45,500 nucleotides of DNA, taken from assembly GCA_947311475.1 (NCBI GenBank), contig CAMZLK010000079.1, forward strand, positions 1-45,500, in the 5' to 3' direction. The stretch comes from an uncultured Desulfocapsa sp. GTDB taxonomy: Bacteria; Desulfobacterota; Desulfobulbia; Desulfobulbales; Desulfocapsaceae. Positions 27,403 through 36,227 of the stretch are shown here, piece by piece. Positions within the stretch are counted from its first letter, which is position 1; each line of letters starts with the position of its first letter. Position numbers and translations under genes: made by a program. Below the pieces are notes generated by a model. It made no database searches. It was not told the origin of the DNA and saw only the letters and a program-made list of their open reading frames with translations.

Positions 27403-29829
27403 ATGACAACAATTGATCTTTTAACAAAGCAACTTGAGAAATCCAAAGCTGAATGTACCCGTCTGCAAAAAGAAAATGAACTACTGAAACAAAAATTTGC
27501 TACTTATGGTGAAAGGCCAAAAATCCGTCAAACAATAGAAAAAAGCGAAAAACCAAATCAGCACCTTTCTACATCGATCTCCATTCATTCTCCTGTAGAA
27601 AACAAAATAGAACTTTTTCGGAATCTTTTTCGCGGGAGAGACGATGTCTATCCCGTTCTCTGGCATGCCAAGGACGGGCGTAAAGGCTATTCTCCTGCCT
27701 GTAAAAATGAATGGAACAAAGTTTACTGTAATAAGAAGAAAGTAAAATGTGGGCAGTGTAAAAATCGAAGCCTTATTCCTGTCTCAGACCAGACAATCTT
27801 TAATCATTTAGCAGGCAAGCATACTATTGGTGTCTATCCTTTACTTGAAGACGAAACATGCTGGTTTCTGGCAGTTGACTTCGATAAAAAAGAATGGCAA
27901 TCCGATATAGCTGCTTTTCATGAAACATGTCGAGCCTATCAGATCCCGGCTGTTATAGAACGGTCTCGTTCAGGAAATGGAGGCCACGTTTGGATTTTCT
28001 TTAAAGATCGTGTACCAGCGGCTCTTGCCAGAAAACTTGGATTTGCTCTTTTGACATTAACCATGGATAAAAGGCACCAGATCGGGCTCAAGTCTTATGA
28101 TCGTTTCTTTCCCAATCAGGATACCATGCCCAAAGGCGGGTTCGGCAACCTGATTGCGCTGCCGCTTCAGAAATTCCCACGAGAAAAGGGAAACAGTGTT
28201 TTTCTTGATGAACAATTACATCCATATGATGATCAGTGGGCATATCTTTCAAATATTGAAAAAATATCTCCAAAGGACCTGGCAGAAAAGGTAAAAGAGA
28301 CCAACAAGGCATCTCAAACGATACAAGTCAGGGATAATGGTTCTGACAAAGAAACAACCGACACTCCCTGGACTCTCCCGCCATCAGGAGCCACCAAAGA
28401 TAATTCTATTACAGACCCGCTCCCCGACACCATACATATAGTTCAAGCCAATATGTTGTATATCCCCAAAAAAGGTTTGCCTCCTGCCCTGCATAATCGT
28501 TTGTTCCGTATTGCTGCTTTTCCCAACCCGGAGTTTTATAAAGCCCAGGCCATGCATCTCTCAACATACGGGAAACCACCAATCATTAGTTGCACAGATG
28601 AACATCCCCAGCACATTGCGCTTCCCAGGGGATGTCTTGATGATGTCCGGCAACTACTGGGCGAGTTGGATGTGTCACTGGAAATCGAGGACAAACGATC
28701 CCGTGGAAAACCCATAAAAGCATCATTCACTGGCAAACTACGGAAAACTCAACGAACAGCGGTAAAGAGTATCCGTTCACATGATATCGGAATTCTCAGT
28801 GCTGCCACTGCTTTTGGGAAAACTGTTGTTGCAGCAAAACTCATTGCAGTTCGTAAACGAAATACGCTCATCCTGGTACACAGACGCCAGTTGCTTGATC
28901 AGTGGCATGAAAAACTCGCCATGTTTTTATCCATCCCACAAGAGCAAATAGGAATAATTGGCGGAGGGAAAAGAAATCCGACGAACATTGTTGATATAGG
29001 TATAATGCAAAGCCTGCATCGTAATAAGATCGTTGATAATATCGTTGCAGAGTATGGCCATATCATAATTGATGAGTGCCACCATCTGGCACCTTTTACT
29101 TTTGAACAACTCATGAAAAAAGTACAAGCCCGCTATGTTCTTGGCCTGACAGCAACTCTCACTCGCAAAGATGGGCATCATCCAATAGTCATGATGCAAA
29201 CCGGTCCCGTTTTATTCCAGGTAGGGGCAGATGAGGCTGCTTTTGCCAGATCTTTTGATCATTTTGTATATCCACAACCAACAAGCACAAAAGCACCTGC
29301 AAATGTTGAAACGCCAAGTATTCAAGAAATTTACAAACTATTAGTGGAAGATGATAAACGAAACACACAGATTGCAAACGATGTGATCCAAGCTGTTCGT
29401 GACGGGAGATCTCCGTTACTCCTTACTGAACGGACAGCACATCTTCAACGGATGTTCAACATCTTGGAAAACCAAATAAAAAACATCATCATCCTGAAAG
29501 GCGGTATGGGACAAAAACAGCGCAAGGAAACAATGGCACAACTCGTTGCAATTCCCCCGGATGAAGAACGAGTAATCATCGCCACAGGCCGATATATCGG
29601 TGAAGGCTTTGATGACTCACGGCTTGACACACTTTTTTTGACAATGCCAATTTCCTGGAAAGGGACTTTACAACAATATGCTGGTCGACTGCACAGAGAG
29701 TATGATTCCAAAAAAGAGGTGCTCATCTACGACTATGTTGATGAAAATATCCCCATGCTTCAGAGGATGTACAAAAAGAGGTTAACAGGATATAAAGCTA
29801 TCGGATATGAAGTAATAGAGCAACACTAA
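27403..29829 (+). CDS. TOTE-type primase-helicase (AEP primase domain fused to SF2 helicase)
   Basis: 808 residues. Order: N-terminal coiled coil (about 5-32), a four-Cys zinc site (C100, C109, C116, C119), an archaeo-eukaryotic primase-like domain with VDFD at 158-161 and SGNGGHVW with His195, followed by YDRFFPNQD near 232-240, then a superfamily 2 helicase with Walker A AFGKT near 472, DECH near 559 and GLTATLTR, and a C-terminal helicase half with GEGFDDSRLD. This layout matches the TOTE conflict-system primase-helicase, a family proposed from genome analysis to act in defence against invading DNA. It follows the AlbA_2-type gene by 22 bases, so the two were probably co-transcribed. No partner nuclease is adjacent unless the HsdR locus serves that role. 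ATG 27,403 lacks a clear ribosome site. Confidence 0.85.
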   Translation: MTTIDLLTKQLEKSKAECTRLQKENELLKQKFATYGERPKIRQTIEKSEKPNQHLSTSISIHSPVENKIELFRNLFRGRDDVYPVLWHAKDGRKGYSPACKNEWNKVYCNKKKVKCGQCKNRSLIPVSDQTIFNHLAGKHTIGVYPLLEDETCWFLAVDFDKKEWQSDIAAFHETCRAYQIPAVIERSRSGNGGHVWIFFKDRVPAALARKLGFALLTLTMDKRHQIGLKSYDRFFPNQDTMPKGGFGNLIALPLQKFPREKGNSVFLDEQLHPYDDQWAYLSNIEKISPKDLAEKVKETNKASQTIQVRDNGSDKETTDTPWTLPPSGATKDNSITDPLPDTIHIVQANMLYIPKKGLPPALHNRLFRIAAFPNPEFYKAQAMHLSTYGKPPIISCTDEHPQHIALPRGCLDDVRQLLGELDVSLEIEDKRSRGKPIKASFTGKLRKTQRTAVKSIRSHDIGILSAATAFGKTVVAAKLIAVRKRNTLILVHRRQLLDQWHEKLAMFLSIPQEQIGIIGGGKRNPTNIVDIGIMQSLHRNKIVDNIVAEYGHIIIDECHHLAPFTFEQLMKKVQARYVLGLTATLTRKDGHHPIVMMQTGPVLFQVGADEAAFARSFDHFVYPQPTSTKAPANVETPSIQEIYKLLVEDDKRNTQIANDVIQAVRDGRSPLLLTERTAHLQRMFNILENQIKNIIILKGGMGQKQRKETMAQLVAIPPDEERVIIATGRYIGEGFDDSRLDTLFLTMPISWKGTLQQYAGRLHREYDSKKEVLIYDYVDENIPMLQRMYKKRLTGYKAIGYEVIEQH

Positions 29830-29833
29830 TGAA

Positions 29834-29862
29834 TTGACTTCAGGTGATGGTAATACTAGCAT
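29834..29862 (+). promoter_or_regulatory. Candidate promoter of the CopG/ParE locus
   Basis: TTGACT (29,834-29,839) and TAGCAT (29,857-29,862) are separated by 17 bases, starting 5 bases after the helicase stop. The antitoxin ATG is 34 bases further on. Confidence 0.45.
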
Positions 29863-29895
29863 ATACCCATCAATATCTTCTTCTGAGGAGTTCAT

Positions 29896-30177
29896 ATGAC
29901 CACCACAGCCGTTGCCATCAAAATAGACCTGGAAACAAAAGAGCGATATAAAAAAACTTGCACAAAAAAAGATCGTGCAACCCACTGGATGATGCGTGAA
30001 GTCATTAGTCAATATTTGGACAGAGAAGAAAAACGTGTATCTTTTCATCAGGATGCGGTGAACTCCTGGAACGAATACCAGGAAATTGGACTCCATGCAA
30101 CAGGTGACGAAGTAATACAATGGCTTAATACCTGGGGAACCGATGATGAACAGGACGCACCCGAATGCCATCAGTAA
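29896..30177 (+). CDS. CopG/ribbon-helix-helix antitoxin (ParD-like)
   Basis: 93 residues. The N-terminal strand and helices (TTAVAIKIDLETKERYKK then MMREVISQYLDREE) form a ribbon-helix-helix DNA-binding domain; the C-terminal half would wrap the toxin. A GAGGAG ribosome site (29,885-29,890) precedes ATG 29,896 and a candidate promoter lies upstream. The cognate ParE-like toxin frame starts at 30,165, overlapping this gene by 13 bases, but is destroyed. The antitoxin reads intact and is therefore an orphan here. Confidence 0.8.
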   Translation: MTTTAVAIKIDLETKERYKKTCTKKDRATHWMMREVISQYLDREEKRVSFHQDAVNSWNEYQEIGLHATGDEVIQWLNTWGTDDEQDAPECHQ

Positions 30178-30697
30178 AATTTACTGCCGGTGCTTTACGT
30201 GATCTTGCAAGGTTGCGTGCCTTTCTGCAACACAAGAATCCAATGGCAAGCCCAAAAAGCCGCTGCAACAATTATTCAATCGTTCAGATTATTAAACAGC
30301 ACCCACAAATCGGTTGACCAGCGAAGAACATGATGCCCTGCGGGCAGAAAAATATAAACGAATGTCGAACAAGGAATTTAGAATTTCGAATATAGAAGTT
30401 TTTTTACTTCATCATTCGAAATTCCTTGTTCGATATTCGATATCCATCATTTAGGTAGGAACGATTCCCACAGAAACTTTAATTTTCCGATACATGAGCA
30501 TAGCACCAGGATACAGGGAGTTAACAATAGGATTTAGTCACTACGGCTATGTTTCCTTATACCGCATGAATGGTAATACAGTAATTATTGTTGCCATTCG
30601 TCATCGACTGGAAGCTGATTACACCTCGATTAACATGGAGAAAAAAGATGACAGAATTACAAAAAATCTACAACACACCGCCATGGGATTGGCCTAA
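30165..30697 (+). pseudogene. ParE-type toxin gene interrupted by a 159-bp element
   Basis: The first part reads MPSVKFTAGALRDLARLRAF and then LQHKNPMASPK, a ParE/RelE start. It needs two compensating one-base indels in A-runs (near 30,256 and 30,296) to read KAAATIIQSFRLL before returning to KQHPQIG. There TGA (30,315-30,317) replaces the expected Arg codon, and after PAKN the 159-bp element at 30,334-30,492 intervenes. Beyond it the same frame resumes with PGYRELTIGFSHYGYVSLYR and VIIVAIRHRLEADY, the typical ParE C-terminal half. Removing 164 bases (element plus one copy of catga) restores the frame exactly. The frame runs on to 30,697, overlapping the next gene. The toxin is certainly inactive. 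Confidence 0.85.
30334..30492 (-). mobile_element. 159-bp palindromic mobile element, copy 1 (inside parE)
   Basis: Reverse-complement orientation of copies 2 and 3; 4 differences from copy 2 over 159 bases. It has no gene. The middle is a long imperfect hairpin built from tcgaacaaggaattt and its reverse complement, and one end carries a small hairpin tgccctgcgggca. catga occurs on both sides (30,329-30,333 and 30,493-30,497). Its position inside a recognisable parE frame shows it moved there. Confidence 0.85.
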
Positions 30698-31460
30698 AAC
30701 GGCTACCGCTCTTTTTCTTATTACTCTGCAGGACTCTACCGCCGACAAGGCTGATCGTCTTTTAGCCGCAGAAATGGCCGGAAATTTCGTGATCATTAAT
30801 GATGATCTTGCCGCAGCGCTGTTAAAAATCGTTGAAGACAGCCAGGAATCCGAAGAACTGCGCAGTAGAGCAGTAATTTCTTTCGGTGTTGCCTTGGAAT
30901 ATATTTACATTGACATGGATGAATTTGCTGAGGACAACGAATACAACGACTTTGCAGTCACAGAACAAATGTATCAGCGAATTATCAAGTCTTTGCAGAA
31001 ACTGTACTTTGATGGAACTGTACCCGAAATAGTTCGTCGTCGAACCTTGGAAGCGTCAATTCGAAGTCCTCAAGCATATCATTCAGGTGCTGTACGCGCT
31101 GCATATCAGTCCGGGGAAAAAAATTGGCTTATCACCGCAGTATTTTGCATGCAATATATCCAAGGATTTCAATCGGAAATCCTTGAGGCATTGCAGAGCA
31201 AGGATCCAGATGTAAAATATCAGGCAATTCGAGCTGCTGGCAATTGGGGTATTACTGAATCCTGGCCTGATATCAGAGATGTTTTAAATAACCAAGACGC
31301 AGATACGGAGATGCTCATGGCTGCCATAGATGCCGCAGTTAACATAGAGCATCACGAAGCAATGGCCGTTTTAAACGAACTTCTTGATCGCTCATCCGAT
31401 AATGACGAGATTGTTGATGCTGTCGAGGAGGCATTAGCAATGCTTGATGAGCTTTTTTGA
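30648..31460 (+). CDS. HEAT-repeat protein of unknown function
   Basis: 270 residues from ATG 30,648, which has GGAG at 30,637-30,640; the frame is open further upstream but that part lies within the parE remnant. The protein is a row of helical pairs typical of HEAT repeats, for example SEELRSRAVISFGVALEYI, ALQSKDPDVKYQAIRAAGNW and EMLMAAIDAAVNIEHHEAMA, with acidic surfaces. There is no enzymatic motif, signal peptide or membrane segment. Such proteins usually bind other proteins. It precedes the small ORF and SNF2 helicase in the same direction with a 47-base gap, so a shared transcript is possible. I cannot assign a function. Confidence 0.72.
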   Translation: MTELQKIYNTPPWDWPKTATALFLITLQDSTADKADRLLAAEMAGNFVIINDDLAAALLKIVEDSQESEELRSRAVISFGVALEYIYIDMDEFAEDNEYNDFAVTEQMYQRIIKSLQKLYFDGTVPEIVRRRTLEASIRSPQAYHSGAVRAAYQSGEKNWLITAVFCMQYIQGFQSEILEALQSKDPDVKYQAIRAAGNWGITESWPDIRDVLNNQDADTEMLMAAIDAAVNIEHHEAMAVLNELLDRSSDNDEIVDAVEEALAMLDELF

Positions 31461-31507
31461 TGACCATATCATAAACATAAATATGACAGAATTTGAAGAA
31501 ATGCACC

Positions 31508-31642
31508 ATGAATGAACAAAAATTAATAGCTAAATTACGCTTAATAGAACGATTAGCCTCCGGAGCAACCACAAAGAGGGAAGAAGTTGCTGCAGAACGT
31601 GCTAAAGAAAGGATTCAAAAAACAAAAATGATTCCATCTTAA
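31508..31642 (+). CDS. 44-residue protein coupled to the SNF2 gene
   Basis: Short charged helical protein: MNEQKLIAKLRLIERLASGA followed by TTKREEVAAERAKERIQKTK and MIPS. The pattern KLIAKLRLIE...GATT...E..AA..A recalls the start of DUF2786-like sequences, a weak resemblance. Its TAA is followed at once by the SNF2 ATG (31,643), which argues for translational coupling and for being a real gene. No strong ribosome site is seen before ATG 31,508. Confidence 0.5.
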   Translation: MNEQKLIAKLRLIERLASGATTKREEVAAERAKERIQKTKMIPS

Positions 31643-34339
31643 ATGTACTCAAAGATGCCAAACACGCCCCTCGTCCGGACATTGCAGGCTGTCCTGCTGC
31701 CAGACAGTTCACTTCAACTTGAGGCTGACACCTGGAGCAGCAAACAGAGCAAAAGCAGTACACTGTTGCAACAGGAAATCTTCTCTGTTTATAAAAAAGA
31801 TCGTGGCAACTGGCTCCTCTTTCTCGGTTTTTCCGATGCGGAAGTAGCACTCCCTGCTTCACTCGATTTCTGGCGGCGCTTCAGTGCTCTCTTTGTTCAT
31901 AATCTTCGGCTGACTCCCAATCTGGAGCAACTCCGCCACCAAGTGAAGATTCCCCTCCCCGAACACGAGGTCGCCCAACTGCTGGAAACACTTCCGGCAA
32001 TGATTGGGGGGGAATATATTAACTCCCACCTTCTTTCGACATTCTGGTCTGATCTAAACACGTCTTTTGCCTCATCCATCAAACAGTTTTCCGGCTCTGT
32101 TGCCGAGTTTATCCATCATTATTCCCCCAACGCTCACCTGCTGGGCCGGATCTATTTCCACCTTGTTGAAAACAAAGATGATGATGCACCCTTTGCCTTT
32201 CTGGCTACTTACTCGACCAGGACGTCCGGCAAAGGACAATCAAAACATCTGCCCCTTAAATATGCGCTACAGGAATACCAGGATGACAATAATAAGCTGC
32301 TGGAATTATTGACCACTGTTTATGAGGCGGCAAAAGAAAGCACACTGATTACCGAACTGCTGGAAAGCAACGATCTCTTTTCTCCCCTGGCCTGGACCAG
32401 CCATGATGCGCACACTTTTTTACAGGAAGTTCCACTCTATGAGGAGGCTGGTATTCTCTGCCGCATTCCCGATTGGTGGAAGGTCAAAGGCACAAGCCTT
32501 ACACTGAAAATCAGCCTTGGCGAACAAAGACCAACCATGGTGGGCATGGCTGCCTTACTGGATTTCTCCCCGCGACTGATGCTGGGAGAAGATGAACTTG
32601 GGGTAGATGAAGTAATGCGTCTGCTTGATGAAGTTGAGGGCCTGGCCTTTATCAAAAACAAATGGGTGGCTGTTGATAGGGAGAAACTGGAACAGACTCT
32701 TGCCGCCTATAAAGATGCACAGAATCTTGCAGAACAGGAAGGATTAACCCTGGCAGAAGCCATGCGTCTGCAACTGCAATCCGGTACCAAACTCCTGGAA
32801 ACAGCCGACGCGGATGTACTGGAAGTTGAAAATGGTGAATGGCTGCAATCAGTTTTTCACAAGATGACACACCCCGGCCAACTTCCGAAAATACGCACCG
32901 ACAATCGTTTTAAGGCAAAGCTGAGGCCCTACCAGCAGGATGGGCTGCGTTGGCTTTGCGAACTTGACGGGCTTGGTTTTGGAGCTTGTCTGGCCGATGA
33001 CATGGGCCTTGGTAAGACTGTGCAGATTCTGGCCTTTTTAAATATCCTGACGGGTAATAATAAAGCCACAAATAAGCCTGCGGCTTCACTGCTCATTATT
33101 CCAGCCTCTTTACTTACCAACTGGGAACAGGAAATAGAAAAATTCTTTCCAGATCTGCAAGTATTCTTTGCCCATCCATCCATGCATAAACCTCACAGGG
33201 TAAAGGCACCAACAAACAAAAATCTGGATCACCTGGATCTGGTTATCACCACTTATGCCTTGGCCCAGCGCTATGACTGGCTATCTGAACATAACTGGAA
33301 CTATGTAATTCTTGATGAAGCCCAGGCGATCAAGAACCCGGGTACCAAGCAGACAAGAGCTGTAAAAAAGATTCCAGCTGCCAACCGTATCGCCATGACC
33401 GGCACCCCCGTGGAGAATCGGCTGAGCGATCTCTGGTCATTATTTGATTTTGTTAACCCGGGTCTACTGGGTACGAGCAAAGAGTTTGCCGCCTTCAGTA
33501 AAGGACTCGCCGATCATCCGGGCGGCTATGGCCGTCTGCGCAAAATGACTGCGCCTTTTATTCTTCGTCGCTTAAAAACTGATCGCTCTGTTATCAGTGA
33601 CCTGCCCGACAAAGTGGAAGTGAAGAGCTGGGCAGATCTCAGCAGGAAACAGACAGTTATCTACCAGCAGCTTGTAGATAATATGGCTGAGATGCTGGAG
33701 TCAGCTGATGGTATTCAACGTAAAGGTATGATTCTGGCGGCACTGACCAAATTCAAGCAAATATGTAATCACCCGGACCAATATGCCGGAGTGGATGGCT
33801 ATAATGAAAAAGAGAGTGGCAAATTTGCAAGACTGCGTGAAATAAGCACAACCATCCATGAAAAGCGGGAACAGATGCTGATTTTTACCCAGTTCAAGGA
33901 AATGACAGAACCACTGGCACGTTTCCTCGAAACAATTTTTGGCCGCCCCGGACTCATTCTTCATGGCAGTGTGGCTGTGGGTAAACGCAAAAAAATCATC
34001 GAACAGTTTCAGTCAGATGAGTATATTCCTTTTATGGTACTGTCGCTTAAGGCCGGTGGAGTGGGACTGAATCTAACCAGTGCCAATCATGTCGTTCATT
34101 TTGACCGCTGGTGGAATCCTGCCGTTGAAAATCAAGCCACCGACCGTGTTTTTCGCATTGGTCAGAAAAAAAAGGTAATGGTACATAAATTCATTACCAA
34201 GGGTACCATAGAAGAAAAAATTGATGAAATGTTAGAGCAAAAGGCGAAACTTTCCGCTGATGTGCTGGCTGCCAGTGGCGAGAGTTGGCTGACAGAAATG
34301 AAAAATGACGAGTTGTCCGATCTGTTCAGATTGCAGTAA
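31643..34339 (+). CDS. SNF2 family DNA helicase/translocase
   Basis: 898 residues. The N-terminal half includes a bacterial SNF2-associated (DUF3670-like) region with LLDFSPRLMLGEDELGVDEV near 312-331. The motor has motif I DDMGLGKT near 452-459, DEAQ near 557-560, TGTPVENRLSDLWSLFDF, and in the second RecA half GGVGLNLTSANHVVHFDRWW and DRVFRIGQ. It is an ATP-driven double-strand DNA translocase. In many genomes this type lies directly beside a SWIM zinc-finger gene; here that partner is at 38,516, with a 4-kb block between. The C-terminus ends DELSDLFRLQ, and LSDLF recurs in the SWIM protein. A near copy of the last coding bases occurs at 38,288-38,314. Confidence 0.92.
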   Translation: MYSKMPNTPLVRTLQAVLLPDSSLQLEADTWSSKQSKSSTLLQQEIFSVYKKDRGNWLLFLGFSDAEVALPASLDFWRRFSALFVHNLRLTPNLEQLRHQVKIPLPEHEVAQLLETLPAMIGGEYINSHLLSTFWSDLNTSFASSIKQFSGSVAEFIHHYSPNAHLLGRIYFHLVENKDDDAPFAFLATYSTRTSGKGQSKHLPLKYALQEYQDDNNKLLELLTTVYEAAKESTLITELLESNDLFSPLAWTSHDAHTFLQEVPLYEEAGILCRIPDWWKVKGTSLTLKISLGEQRPTMVGMAALLDFSPRLMLGEDELGVDEVMRLLDEVEGLAFIKNKWVAVDREKLEQTLAAYKDAQNLAEQEGLTLAEAMRLQLQSGTKLLETADADVLEVENGEWLQSVFHKMTHPGQLPKIRTDNRFKAKLRPYQQDGLRWLCELDGLGFGACLADDMGLGKTVQILAFLNILTGNNKATNKPAASLLIIPASLLTNWEQEIEKFFPDLQVFFAHPSMHKPHRVKAPTNKNLDHLDLVITTYALAQRYDWLSEHNWNYVILDEAQAIKNPGTKQTRAVKKIPAANRIAMTGTPVENRLSDLWSLFDFVNPGLLGTSKEFAAFSKGLADHPGGYGRLRKMTAPFILRRLKTDRSVISDLPDKVEVKSWADLSRKQTVIYQQLVDNMAEMLESADGIQRKGMILAALTKFKQICNHPDQYAGVDGYNEKESGKFARLREISTTIHEKREQMLIFTQFKEMTEPLARFLETIFGRPGLILHGSVAVGKRKKIIEQFQSDEYIPFMVLSLKAGGVGLNLTSANHVVHFDRWWNPAVENQATDRVFRIGQKKKVMVHKFITKGTIEEKIDEMLEQKAKLSADVLAASGESWLTEMKNDELSDLFRLQ
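34302..34328. repeat. 27-bp direct repeat, left copy (SNF2 3' end)
   Basis: Matches 38,288-38,314 at 26 of 27 positions, same orientation; shared core gagttgtccgatctgttca. It lies in the last codons of the SNF2 gene. The two copies bracket the block of toxin-antitoxin-type genes. Confidence 0.85.
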
Positions 34340-34550
34340 GGGCTACGGTAACTGTTTAATAGTTTTGCTTATCATAGATGTCCCCGGATCTTTAACAACA
34401 GCATACTTTGAACTAACGCAGATAAACTGCAAGTAAGTGCCTTGTTGCTATCCGTAACATTTTTGATATCATAGCACTCTCATATATTCTCGGAGTCTAC
34501 GCTTACCTGTTTTTTATTGTAGGAATTATGGAGTAAGGCACTAAATAATA

Positions 34551-35210
34551 TCAGGTCGCCAAATCTTCTGATTCAGCCGCAATTTCAGGAAGATCTGTCT
34601 TTAACGCCCAAAAGTCAGCCACTGCTTTCTCCATAATTTGGCGTTCACCCGCACTCAGCAGAGGAAGATCTCCATCAATAAATGATACTGCAGCCCGTAA
34701 TGAGATTGCTGGATTAAATGTCTTCCGATACACAGCGACTGCCGTCGCCAATCCCTCTGTGATAGCATACCCCTGATTCAAAAATTCTATAATATCAAGA
34801 TAATCTTTTTTGTCAGCCCGATCTTGAATCACTTTCAGCTTGGTTGCAAATAAATCATAGGGGGAGGCAATCAATATTCCCGGAGAAACAATCATTGATG
34901 GCTTTTTCACACAAGACAGGGGTAATCCCCAGAAGAATTGAAACTTAACCGGCTCCGGACTGTTTACGGTTAAAGTGATTGAACCTGGTGTGCGGGCGAG
35001 TAGACAATGTTTTTCAAATAGTGGCAGCTCTAAAATCTCATTGCCATTAAATTTTTGTGTGGAGAAAAAGTCAAAATCAATGGACTGGCGATGCCCAAAG
35101 CGTAGAGCAATGGCTGTGCCGCCATACAGGACAAATCTTCCTGGAATCTGGCCAAGATGAGGCCAGAGATTACGCTGACTCTCAGGAAGAATTTCTAATA
35201 ACGGCTCCAT
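34551..35210 (-). CDS. AbiEii/AbiGii-type nucleotidyltransferase
   Basis: 219 residues. The nucleotidyltransferase signature is clear: LYGGTAIALRFGHRQSIDFD with Gly30-Gly31, Ser43, Asp45 and Asp47, and the AbiEii-type ADKKDYLDI at about 132-140. Members of this superfamily include the toxins of type IV toxin-antitoxin and abortive-infection systems, which modify tRNAs with nucleotides. The gene is preceded by, and overlaps by 16 bases, a 109-residue partner that would be the antitoxin. The start ATG lies within the partner's end. Toxicity is inferred from the family, not shown. Confidence 0.85.
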   Translation of the reverse strand: MEPLLEILPESQRNLWPHLGQIPGRFVLYGGTAIALRFGHRQSIDFDFFSTQKFNGNEILELPLFEKHCLLARTPGSITLTVNSPEPVKFQFFWGLPLSCVKKPSMIVSPGILIASPYDLFATKLKVIQDRADKKDYLDIIEFLNQGYAITEGLATAVAVYRKTFNPAISLRAAVSFIDGDLPLLSAGERQIMEKAVADFWALKTDLPEIAAESEDLAT

Positions 35211-35521
35211 ACCGATCCTGTCGCATCTGAGCCGGGAAAACGTGAAGCCGGTTTTGCGTCTGTTTTTAAAACAACCTGCCAGAACCGTAGTGCGCGCCCG
35301 GACAAAACACCAGACGATGCGTGGCGAAGAATATTTTCCAACTCTTTATCAGTGAACTCTTCCTGCAACAGTCTCAGATCAGACAGAGTACCAATATCCA
35401 TAATCTGCGTAACCAGACGGATTGGTTGTTTAAGGGCTTCATCCGGGGTCATCCACCAGACAAGACGACGCGCAGAGTCGAGAAACCGATTTTTATGTCG
35501 CAGGTTAAGGGAAAAAGGCAT
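35195..35521 (-). CDS. Probable partner/antitoxin of the AbiEii-type nucleotidyltransferase
   Basis: About 108 residues from ATG 35,521 (an in-frame TTG two codons earlier is possible). Readable features: ARRLVWWMTPDEALKQPIRL, VTQIMDIGTLSDLRLLQEEF, and ILRHASSGVLSGRALRFW. This all-helical small family is regularly found upstream of AbiEii-like nucleotidyltransferases, to my knowledge without a confirmed function. It overlaps the nucleotidyltransferase gene by 16 bases, so the two are translated together. It could be the antitoxin or a scaffold. There is no obvious DNA-binding motif. Confidence 0.75.
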   Translation of the reverse strand: MPFSLNLRHKNRFLDSARRLVWWMTPDEALKQPIRLVTQIMDIGTLSDLRLLQEEFTDKELENILRHASSGVLSGRALRFWQVVLKTDAKPASRFPGSDATGSVWSRY

Positions 35522-35649
35522 GTACAATTATAACACATTTTACTGATTGGAGTAACGTAAAATATCCAGTAACTCCTCAGTGAGAAGGTGGCGGCAAAAC
35601 CTAAAGAATCTTGGGAATTTGCGAAAACATAAGAAGTAAAATTTCAATG

Positions 35650-35808
35650 TATCGGAAAATTAAAGTTTCTGTGGGAATCGTTCTTACCTAAATGCTGAAT
35701 ATCGAATATCGAACAAGGAATTTCGAATGATGAAGTAAAAAAACTTCTATATTCGAAATTCTAAATTCCTTGTTCGACATTCGTTTATATTTTTCTGCCC
35801 ACAGGGCA
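35650..35808 (+). mobile_element. 159-bp palindromic mobile element, copy 2
   Basis: Exactly 159 bases, from tatcggaaaattaaag to the terminal hairpin tgcccacagggca. It is about 97% identical to copy 1 (opposite orientation) and differs from copy 3 at 7 sites. atg precedes the left end and tcatg follows the right end, as in the other two copies. It lies between the nucleotidyltransferase pair and the DUF2442 gene, in noncoding sequence. Confidence 0.85.
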
Positions 35809-35835
35809 TCATGTTCTGGAATCAGGATAATTACG

Positions 35836-35854
35836 TATACTGTCCCCGGATTTC
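35836..35854 (+). repeat. 19-bp repeat, copy 1
   Basis: tatactgtccccggatttc, identical to 37,798-37,816 in the same orientation; the inner tgtccccggat also occurs at 34,379-34,389. Short GC-rich units of this kind often accompany REP-type (RAYT-associated) repeats. Confidence 0.7.
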
Positions 35855-35963
35855 AACATTTCGTTACAATTTAGCAAAAAGGTGTCATTCTAATTCCCGC
35901 TAAGTCAGGAGTTCTGAAGTTATTCTGATTGGGGCTTTTTTTGTTCGAAAAACTATCATTCTT

Positions 35964-36212
35964 TCAGCACGATTTTTCATATCTCTTACTTTTCTGATAA
36001 ATAAATTCCGGGTCAAGATCCATACGATTCGCCCATTCAACAGAGTCAAAATGTACTTTAACACTGTTAAAGAGTGCTTTGTCTTTTAGCTCTGAAAATT
36101 TTCCAATTTCAAGATACGGAAGCATATCCAATATTCGTTTTTCATCGTTTTCAAAGGTAACTATCAGCTTATAACCCTCAACTGCCAGCACATGTTTTAC
36201 AGAAAGATACAT
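35964..36212 (-). CDS. DUF2442 family protein
   Basis: 82 residues from ATG 36,212, which is preceded by a strong GGAGGTG; an in-frame TTG at 36,224 lies inside that ribosome site and is excluded. Family signatures: VKHVLAVEGYKLIVTFENDE, then LDMLPYLEIGKFSELKD and VHFDSVEWANRMDLDPEFIY. DUF2442 genes typically lie next to a DUF4160 gene, as here (16-base gap), and the pair is often regarded as toxin-antitoxin-like, although the activity is not established to my knowledge. Confidence 0.85.
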   Translation of the reverse strand: MYLSVKHVLAVEGYKLIVTFENDEKRILDMLPYLEIGKFSELKDKALFNSVKVHFDSVEWANRMDLDPEFIYQKSKRYEKSC

Positions 36213-36227
36213 TTTCACCTCCAATAT

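Noticed and set aside
30329-30497. catga as a definite 5-bp target-site duplication of the 159-bp element
   Set aside because: The other two copies share only atg on the left but tcatg on the right, so part of the motif may belong to the element.
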